Part shown: piece by piece, positions 1 through 4,777 of the stretch
How positions within the stretch are numbered: the first letter of the stretch is position 1
How the letters are laid out: each line of letters opens with the position of its first letter
DNA from: Albibeggiatoa sp964388965
GTDB taxonomy: Bacteria > Pseudomonadota > Gammaproteobacteria > Beggiatoales > Beggiatoaceae
NCBI GenBank assembly: GCA_964388965.1
Contig: CAYMCP010000104.1
Location: forward strand, 1 to 8,655
Reading direction: 5' to 3'
DNA: 8,655 bases
The notes under the pieces: model-generated
What the model was told of the DNA's origin: nothing
The model's input: only the letters and a program-made list of their open reading frames with translations
The model's database searches: none
Program-made: the position numbers and the translations under genes

Positions 1-91
1 CAACGTAAACATGGCTTTTAGTCCTTAACTTAATGGCATTGACCCTACGCTTGCTTGTCATCCAAATCATTTGTTACATCTTACTTAGAAA
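1..91. repeat. Partial dispersed repeat at window edge
   Basis: This stretch downstream of the toxin gene contains two blocks that recur elsewhere in the window. The 14-mer ACCCTACGCTTGCT at 42-55 is identical to 1247-1260. The 20-mer at 61-80 matches 1148-1167 at 18 of 20 positions. In the two places the blocks are arranged in different order, so this is a related but rearranged copy of the same repeat family. The copy may continue beyond the left edge of the window. Confidence 0.55.
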
Positions 92-93
92 AA

Positions 94-351
94 TTAAGAC
101 TTTATAATTTTATCGTATTCTGCATGAGTGCCAATCCAAAACCAAAGCAGCCCATCTTCTATTTCTACAGCTAAAGCACGATATTGAATGCCAACACGCA
201 CAGAACGATAACGTTTAATTTGTTTGAAGTGTAACGATGGATGATTGGAGTTGGTTTTAAGCAGTTCGTAATTTCTATCAGCAAGTTTTTGTACTGATAG
301 AGGCAATTTTGCATACATTTCCCAAAATGAGGGGCTGGTAAAATGGTTCAC
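94..351 (-). CDS. RelE/ParE-superfamily toxin of a type II TA pair
   Basis: An 85-residue protein with the size and C-terminal pattern of the RelE/ParE toxin superfamily: a helical N-terminal half, then beta strands containing LHFKQIKRYRSVRVGIQYRA (about 40-59) and the ending WFWIGTHAEYDKII (about 70-83), which closely resembles the wIGtHaeYd ending common in this group. Family members are mRNA interferases (RelE) or gyrase poisons (ParE); the sequence does not tell which. The start is GTG at 349-351, chosen because it overlaps the antitoxin stop as GTGA, a 4-base overlap that implies translational coupling. It is the second gene of the pair. The short length is normal for the family and there is no sign of truncation. 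Confidence 0.8.
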   Translation of the reverse strand: MNHFTSPSFWEMYAKLPLSVQKLADRNYELLKTNSNHPSLHFKQIKRYRSVRVGIQYRALAVEIEDGLLWFWIGTHAEYDKIIKS

Positions 352-551
352 AGTTTTCTCGTTTTTCCAGCTTTGTGGTCTGCAATTGCTTGAGCTGCTA
401 ATGCGTCAAGGTTTCCATTGATGGCATCCTTTTGAATTTGCTGATCCCATAATTCAGCATCAAATTTTTCATACCACGCTCGAAATTTTTGTAATTGTTC
501 TTGTGATAATTGTGTAATGAGGTGTTCGATTTCTTCTACTGTTACGTCCAT
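348..551 (-). CDS. Small antitoxin partner of RelE/ParE toxin
   Basis: A 67-residue, highly charged, mostly helical protein directly upstream of the toxin with a 4-base overlap. The C-terminal half (WDQQIQKDAINGNLDALAAQ, then DHKAGKTRKL at the end) is the pattern seen in short addiction-module antitoxins paired with ParE/RelE-like toxins. The basic tail probably wraps the toxin; this role is inferred from the family. I see no clear ribbon-helix-helix or helix-turn-helix, so how the pair would repress its own promoter is unclear. The start ATG (549-551) has AGAGG eight bases upstream (560-564). The antitoxin-first order fits autoregulated type II modules. Confidence 0.75.
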   Translation of the reverse strand: MDVTVEEIEHLITQLSQEQLQKFRAWYEKFDAELWDQQIQKDAINGNLDALAAQAIADHKAGKTRKL

Positions 552-585
552 TTTACAAGCCTCTAGTCAATAATGGTTAAACTAA

Positions 586-614
586 ATATTATGCTAGTAC
601 AATGAGATGTGCAA
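586..614 (-). promoter_or_regulatory. Candidate promoter of the toxin-antitoxin pair
   Basis: On the minus strand TTGCAC (609-614) is followed after 17 bases by TAATAT (586-591), placed 35 bases before the antitoxin start. The -35 box matches consensus at three positions and the -10 at four, so this is a plausible but modest sigma-70-type promoter in AT-rich DNA. Confidence 0.35.
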
Positions 615-649
615 GATAAAACAAGATGAAACAGATTGAAGGATAAAAA

Positions 650-737
650 TATCAGAATCAAGATTCTCAAGATTGATGGATTAGGCAGGATTTAATCTTG
701 AAAATTCTTTAATCCTGCAAACCCAGATTCAGACAAC
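650..737. repeat. Degenerate oligo-repeat block with nested inverted repeats
   Basis: The block is built from variants of AATCTTGA/AATCCTG words and their complements. It contains an inverted repeat of AGAATC/GATTCT (654-659 and 662-667, 2-base loop) and a perfect 8-bp inverted repeat GCAGGATT/AATCCTGC (685-692 and 711-718). Blocks with this vocabulary, ending in a GTTGTCTGAATC-like edge, are dispersed in many bacterial genomes; that is from memory and not checked here. Its right edge cuts the RAYT fragment: the last two codons and stop of that reading frame are made of repeat sequence. Confidence 0.5.
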
Positions 738-926
738 ATCCTTGTTTAATTTATCATTTTCCCATTTTGTAGGGTTTTCGATGTTTCCAAAATAATGAAT
801 GTGGTGTTGGGTGCAGATGGTGATGAAATAGGCAGCGTTTTGGGCATAGTCCCAATTTTGTAGTCGTAGGGATTTTGGGTTGTAACGGTTTTTGTAACAT
901 TCATTTAGGTTTGTTGATTTGGTCAT
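729..926 (-). pseudogene. N-terminal stub of a RAYT (REP-associated tyrosine transposase)
   Basis: The 65-residue reading frame has the typical N-terminus of IS200/IS605-like REP-associated transposases: RYNPKSLRLQNWDYAQNAAY (about 14-33) followed by FITICTQHHIHYFGNIEN (about 34-51). Complete members run to roughly 170-220 residues and carry an HxH motif in a PNHxH context plus a catalytic tyrosine. Neither is present, because the frame stops after NKDVV where the neighbouring repeat block begins. There is no Shine-Dalgarno before the ATG. I read it as a dead fragment. The resemblance is by motif recognition, not by search. Confidence 0.7.
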
Positions 927-930
927 TGTT

Positions 931-1107
931 GGTTATTGGGTTGTCATTAATCCCGTATCGCATAAACATCGTATCCATTTAGATTTATTGGGTTTAGCGT
1001 GTCAATCGTAAATATTGTACCCGTTTGGATTTATCAGATTCACCGTATCAATCGTAAATATCACAAATTCCATCAACCCCACAAATCCCATAAACATTAT
1101 GAACCCC
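931..1107. repeat. Imperfect 46-bp tandem repeat array
   Basis: Two adjacent units, 970-1015 and 1016-1061, align without gaps at 36 of 46 positions and end in the identical 14-mer TCAATCGTAAATAT (1002-1015 and 1048-1061). More degenerate flanking copies are suggested on the left, where TTATTGGGTT at 933-942 recurs at 985-994, and on the right, where CATAAACAT at 961-969 recurs at 1089-1097. The unit length is not a multiple of three and stop codons occur in it, so the array is noncoding. Confidence 0.6.
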
Positions 1108-1135
1108 GTAGAGACAAGGCATGCCTTGTCTCTAC
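1108..1135. repeat. Perfect 28-bp palindrome (REP/MITE-like)
   Basis: The left arm GTAGAGACAAGGCA (1108-1121) is followed immediately by its exact reverse complement (1122-1135), with no loop bases. Palindromes beginning GTAGAGAC and ending GTCTCTAC are dispersed in several cyanobacteria and large sulfur bacteria, as I recall. A RAYT remnant lies about 180 bp away, which fits a REP-type element mobilised by such transposases, although the pairing is inference. Confidence 0.75.
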
Positions 1136-1182
1136 ATAAACCATAAATCCAAATCATCGGTTACATCCTGTTCAAAATGTAA

Positions 1183-1208
1183 GGTGTATAAACGCAGTGC
1201 CATACACC
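1183..1208. repeat. Hairpin element A, 7-bp stem and 12-base loop
   Basis: GGTGTAT (1183-1189) and ATACACC (1202-1208) form a perfect 7-bp stem around 12 loop bases. It has the same geometry as the hairpin at 1224-1249, which lies 16 bp further on. Confidence 0.55.
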
Positions 1209-1223
1209 ATAAACGCTTAAAAA

Positions 1224-1249
1224 GGTGCATGGCGTTTCACTTATGCACC
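1224..1249. repeat. Hairpin element B, 7-bp stem and 12-base loop
   Basis: GGTGCAT (1224-1230) and ATGCACC (1243-1249) form a perfect 7-bp stem around 12 loop bases. It differs from hairpin A by a compensated T/C change in the stem (GGTGYAT/ATRCACC). It is followed by the CCCTACGCTTGCT word that also occurs at the left edge of the window and that abuts the end of the Rhs remnant. Confidence 0.55.
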
Positions 1250-1260
1250 CTACGCTTGCT

Positions 1261-1486
1261 ATCCATCACATCAATAAGTCGTTTTTGTCGGTACGATATT
1301 GTCACGTTGTGGATTGAATTTACCTTGATTGCCAAAATTTTCCGTAATCGGATAATACTGCTCAACCGCCCGTCCCAAGAAGTCATACACCACCAAACCC
1401 GACACTTGCATTACATCTTTAACCCGTGCATTGTCACCTTGATGAATGTTAAATCTTTCTTGGTTTGAATCGGATGTTTTAAAAAG
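1261..1486 (-). pseudogene. Frameshifted fragment of an Rhs/SpvB-type repeat protein
   Basis: Translating the minus strand from the TAG at 1487-1489 gives about 72 codons without a start. They include VSGLVVYDFLGRAVEQYYPI, then a TENFGNQGKFNP stretch and DNIVPTKTTY before a stop at 1271-1273. This is the pattern of Rhs-repeat/SpvB/TcdB-like toxin-complex proteins, in which a DxxGRxxEQYYPVTEP segment is followed by PTxTxYDVLDR. Removing one T at the TTATTGATG junction restores TTYDVMD, so a single-base insertion is the likely lesion. The frame is then lost at the repeat containing AGCAAGCGTAGGGT. Only a small internal piece of a normally very large gene remains. Its upstream end lies four bases from the stop of the coiled-coil gene at 1491. 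Identification is by motif memory. Confidence 0.65.
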
Positions 1487-1490
1487 CTAT

Positions 1491-2819
1491 TTATTGATTT
1501 TCGGTAAATACAACTGGTTTCATTAGCAATTTATGTCCTGATTGAATACCAGGAACTACTGTAAACTTTATAATTCCATCTTTTGGGCAATCTTGCACAA
1601 TTTCATGTTCATGGGCATCAAAAATATCTCCTGAATCTGCGTTCACAAGATAGCAAGGAGGATTTGATTCTAATAATTGTTTTATTAACTCAAAACTTTT
1701 TTTTGCAGCACTTTTTACCTTTGAACTTAAATCTTCTGAATTTAAATCTTCGGATAAGTCCAACTTAGATAATAAATATCCTTTATGTGATGTAAAAAAT
1801 GTCTCGAAATCAAAAATTTCTTGCTGAGTAGTTAACATTTGACGCTGTATTCTATAAGTATAAATCAGCAATCTCTTTGACAAGGTAGCTTTAATTTTTG
1901 CATTAAAAAACATAAATTTACTTTCATCTTTCATTTCTTCTTTTTGTTGACGAAGATAGCCATAAATATCTTCAGTAGTGGTATCTAATCCACTACTCAT
2001 GCAAAAAGCTTTGTAATCAGTCACAACTTGATAGTCTTCTCGTTTCTCGTAATCACCAATAGATTCTGCTTGTTTTCTACCCTTCAATCGCGTAATTTCA
2101 GCCATTTGTTCATCATGTTCCACTTTCAATTGACTGATTTTCTCTGTTAAAGACATTCTTTCATCATTCAATTTCTGTTGAGTCTCTTGGTACTTTGTCT
2201 TTATTTCTCCAAATTGTCTATGCAATTGATCGTACTTTTCAGATAAACTCTGGTGTTCATTAAAATATTTGGTTTTATGCCGCTTTTCATTTTCAAAATC
2301 TGATTTTAATTTTCTAATCTGTCCTTGAGTATCCTTAAAAATATCTGGAAAAAAATTCATAGCACTAGACCAAAAAGTTTCAGGCTTTTCGAGATCATTT
2401 TTAAGAAGATTTAACTTATTTTCACTTGTTTTAAGGTTTTGTTCAATTTCTTGCAATTTTGTTTGCAAGCTATTAATTTCCTTTTTCTTCTCAGATAGTT
2501 GTTGATTAAGGTTAGCTTCAAGCTCTGTTTTAGCTTCCAACTCAGCTTTTTGAGTAGCTAGTTGTGTTTCAAGTTCTTTTATCCTATCAGGTGAGTCAGC
2601 TATATTACTTGGTGTCTCAGGACGACTCTCTTTGTATTTTGCCATGTACTGCTCACAAACACTATGCAGTAATTGAAGAGACTCTTGACGACTTAAAGAA
2701 TAACTATCAACATTACTTTTAAAATTCCAACATCCATTACATTGTTCAGTATTTTCATTTAACCACGCAATAATCTGAGCAACTCTTGAATCTGGCGTTG
2801 GTTTTTCTGTTTTAGACAT
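1491..2819 (-). CDS. Coiled-coil protein with GrpE-like C-terminus, Hsp70-operon partner
   Basis: A 442-residue soluble protein and last gene of the Hsp70-like operon. The N-terminal part has a CNGCW motif (C27, C30), which could bind a metal or form a disulfide but lacks a second pair. Long coiled coils span about 75-145 and 163-250, broken by a hydrophobic stretch ETFWSSAMNFFPDIF (148-162). A helical region runs from about 255 to 385. The last 50 residues look beta-rich: GDIFDAHEHEIV (397-408) and PGIQSGHKLLMKPVVF (423-438) recall the beta-wing signature of GrpE (FdpxxHeAv, then GyxlxxRlLRpAxV). Dimeric coiled coil, helical bundle and beta-wing is also GrpE's domain order, though GrpE is about 200 residues. 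I infer a nucleotide exchange factor or adaptor for the Hsp70-like ATPase 17 bp upstream. The ATG at 2817-2819 is chosen because AGAGAGGA (2826-2833) sits at proper distance; an in-frame TTG at 2825 would lie one base from it. Confidence 0.75.
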   Translation of the reverse strand: MSKTEKPTPDSRVAQIIAWLNENTEQCNGCWNFKSNVDSYSLSRQESLQLLHSVCEQYMAKYKESRPETPSNIADSPDRIKELETQLATQKAELEAKTELEANLNQQLSEKKKEINSLQTKLQEIEQNLKTSENKLNLLKNDLEKPETFWSSAMNFFPDIFKDTQGQIRKLKSDFENEKRHKTKYFNEHQSLSEKYDQLHRQFGEIKTKYQETQQKLNDERMSLTEKISQLKVEHDEQMAEITRLKGRKQAESIGDYEKREDYQVVTDYKAFCMSSGLDTTTEDIYGYLRQQKEEMKDESKFMFFNAKIKATLSKRLLIYTYRIQRQMLTTQQEIFDFETFFTSHKGYLLSKLDLSEDLNSEDLSSKVKSAAKKSFELIKQLLESNPPCYLVNADSGDIFDAHEHEIVQDCPKDGIIKFTVVPGIQSGHKLLMKPVVFTENQ

Positions 2820-2825
2820 TTTCAA

Positions 2826-2833
2826 TCCTCTCT
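2826..2833 (-). promoter_or_regulatory. Shine-Dalgarno deciding the start at 2819
   Basis: AGAGAGGA on the minus strand lies in the 17-bp gap after the Hsp70-like stop codon. Its GAGG is seven bases from the ATG at 2817-2819 but only one base from the upstream in-frame TTG at 2823-2825, which rules out the TTG as a practical start. Confidence 0.75.
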
Positions 2834-2836
2834 AAT

Positions 2837-4756
2837 CTAACTTGGATTTGCATGGGTTGTTAAGAAGTCAACTTCTGCTGTAACTTCACTATCTGAGCCT
2901 TCAGTACAATCTTTTGCATGAACAGTAATTTTTGTGTCTCCAAAGCCCATAGTTACTTCAACACTACGGTTTAACCCACCTTTGGTAGAAGGAGTTTGTA
3001 AATTGACTTCACCTATTTTTTCTACACTAGGTTCATCTACGAAGAATACATCTTTATGTGGAGCTGCATAAATTTGAATTTGCACGTCTTTTTGATATGC
3101 ACTACCTACTCCAAAAAGGCTGGCAACTTCATGATTTTTCAATAAGCTATCGCCAGCAGCAATAAAAGAGCTAAACATACTATTCAAAGATATTTCTTCC
3201 CTTTCTTCATGAAAATATAAATTTTGTTCTAACAAACTTTTAAATTTATCTATGCCAATTTCTTGAGCTTTAGTTCTGGCTCTCATTAGCAAAGAACTTT
3301 TATTAATATCGGAGTACTCCTTAGCTGCATTTTCAATCGCCTCTTTTAGCTCAGGCGGTAAGTCTTTCAGAAATTCAGAAATTAATAAATATAATTCCGA
3401 GGAAGTATAAGATATAGCAACTCCATAGGTTAATCTTGCCCGTCTTGCTCTAATAATATCTGGATTACGTGCAAATGAAGCTGCCCCCATCATAATAGAT
3501 TTACCAGGTTCACCTGGAATCAAAATTTTCTTTCTTACATTACTAGCAAATTTATCTTTGATTTGTTGCTGCAAGAAACGAGATGTTGCAAAACCACCAA
3601 CTAAATACAGATAATCACATTTATCACCAATGCGTTTAAATATATTTTCTACCTGTACCAAAATATTATTGACAACCGAACCAAAAATGTCCTCTTCCAT
3701 CACTTGGCGAGTTAATCGAAGCTTATAAGTATTACCACCTTGTTTATTTGCTAATTCTTCAAGAACTTGAGGATATTCTGTTTGTAACAAATCTCGTAAC
3801 TCACTTGGAATGCGAAAGTTACCGCGCTCATAATCAGCAGGGTCAAAACCATATTTAAAAACTTCCCAATCATCCATCATGTGTACATAAGCTTCTGGAT
3901 AGTCTCTTTCAAATTTATCTATTGCACCTCCTCCTAATACTTGGGCTAAGTAATTTAAAAAGTTTTTATCTACGTCTTTCCCACCATGTCCGTCGGCTGC
4001 ACCCGAACCAGGTATGACTTCTTTAAGCCCCTTATCACGCCCTTCTCGAATAATTTCATGTACCGTTAAATCAACTGTACCACCGCCACAATCAACAATG
4101 AGCATAGTAGATTTATCTTCAACAATACCTAGCTCTCTATCTGCTACATACATACAATAGACAGAAGCCGCTTCTGGTTCTAGAGCAAACATGAATCGTC
4201 CAGCATCCCAGTCCCCTTCTTTGAAAATATCAGCTTTTTTTGCTGCTTGCTCCATAAGCTGTTTAGCAGCGTCGTCCCAGATGGCGGGGATTGTTAAACA
4301 CCAACGGATTCTTGTTTCATCAACCTCGTTTCCAATATGATCTTTCACATCTCGTAGAGCAGTTAATCTGATTTCGCGTAAATAATCTGCAATTAAATCA
4401 ATAATTAAAAATCGTTCTCCGTTATCTTCCAAATATGGTTCACCTTGTTCATCTACTTGATTACGATGAAATAGTTTGGTTTTAAACTTTTCAAAAAAGT
4501 GATAATTACTTGCTGCATTATCCTGACGTAACTCAATAAGTCTTTGTTTAGCTTTATAACCCCATGAATCAAATTTCTTGCCCTCATAAAGTAAATAAGT
4601 TGGTGTTTTCACATAAGGGCTTTGTTGTCCAACCAATTTATTCCAATCTGTATTTTTATAAATATCCCCCGCCGCAGTGTGCGCTAAAAAACAATAAGCA
4701 TAACCAGAAAAGGTTGTACCAAAATCAATTGCAATCGCAATATTAAAATTACTCAT
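2837..4756 (-). CDS. HSPA12-type Hsp70-like ATPase
   Basis: A 639-residue Hsp70-superfamily protein. The actin-like ATPase fold is complete: phosphate-1 AIDFGTTFSGYAY (9-21, D11), LTIPAIW (154-160), ALEPEAASVY (191-200), phosphate-2 LIVDCGGGTVDLTVHE (219-234), and the adenosine loop YLYLVGGFATSRFLQQQI (382-399). The segment PDIIRARRARLTYGVAI (432-448) and the C-terminal pattern with VEKIGEV (578-584) and VEVTMGFGDTKITVHA (599-614) are those of the HSPA12 branch rather than DnaK. DnaK's lidded substrate domain is replaced by a shorter beta region, preceded by a helical stretch (about 455-545). HSPA12 proteins bind and probably hydrolyse ATP; their clients are poorly known. ATG start with AAGGGA eight bases upstream (4765-4770). 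It sits 21 bp after the 665-residue coiled-coil gene and 17 bp before the GrpE-like gene, so all three are probably made together. No key ATPase residue looks missing. Confidence 0.9.
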   Translation of the reverse strand: MSNFNIAIAIDFGTTFSGYAYCFLAHTAAGDIYKNTDWNKLVGQQSPYVKTPTYLLYEGKKFDSWGYKAKQRLIELRQDNAASNYHFFEKFKTKLFHRNQVDEQGEPYLEDNGERFLIIDLIADYLREIRLTALRDVKDHIGNEVDETRIRWCLTIPAIWDDAAKQLMEQAAKKADIFKEGDWDAGRFMFALEPEAASVYCMYVADRELGIVEDKSTMLIVDCGGGTVDLTVHEIIREGRDKGLKEVIPGSGAADGHGGKDVDKNFLNYLAQVLGGGAIDKFERDYPEAYVHMMDDWEVFKYGFDPADYERGNFRIPSELRDLLQTEYPQVLEELANKQGGNTYKLRLTRQVMEEDIFGSVVNNILVQVENIFKRIGDKCDYLYLVGGFATSRFLQQQIKDKFASNVRKKILIPGEPGKSIMMGAASFARNPDIIRARRARLTYGVAISYTSSELYLLISEFLKDLPPELKEAIENAAKEYSDINKSSLLMRARTKAQEIGIDKFKSLLEQNLYFHEEREEISLNSMFSSFIAAGDSLLKNHEVASLFGVGSAYQKDVQIQIYAAPHKDVFFVDEPSVEKIGEVNLQTPSTKGGLNRSVEVTMGFGDTKITVHAKDCTEGSDSEVTAEVDFLTTHANPS

Positions 4757-4777
4757 AAATTTTGTCCCTTAAGTTTT

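Larger units (their letters stand above)
927..1270. other. Gene-free repeat-rich interval
   Basis: No credible gene is seen on either strand. The interval is occupied by a degenerate tandem array (about 931-1107), a perfect 28-bp palindrome (1108-1135), a segment shared with the window's left edge (1148-1167 and 1247-1260), and two matched hairpins (1183-1208 and 1224-1249). The one longer open frame here, on the plus strand beginning inside the palindrome, has no ribosome site and low-complexity coding and runs antisense to the Rhs remnant. Confidence 0.7.

Noticed and set aside
931..1107. CRISPR array
   Set aside because: The units are directly adjacent with no constant repeat separated by unique spacers, and they diverge along most of their length.
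1121..1468. Plus-strand 115-codon open frame
   Set aside because: It starts inside the perfect palindrome, has no ribosome site, crosses two hairpins and lies antisense to the Rhs-like fragment, whose translation makes much better protein sense.
2823..2825. In-frame TTG as start of the GrpE-like coiled-coil gene
   Set aside because: It lies one base from the Shine-Dalgarno, so initiation there is implausible; the ATG at 2817-2819 has normal spacing.
4564..4746. Plus-strand 60-codon frame
   Set aside because: It is a shadow antisense to the conserved N-terminus of the Hsp70-like ATPase.
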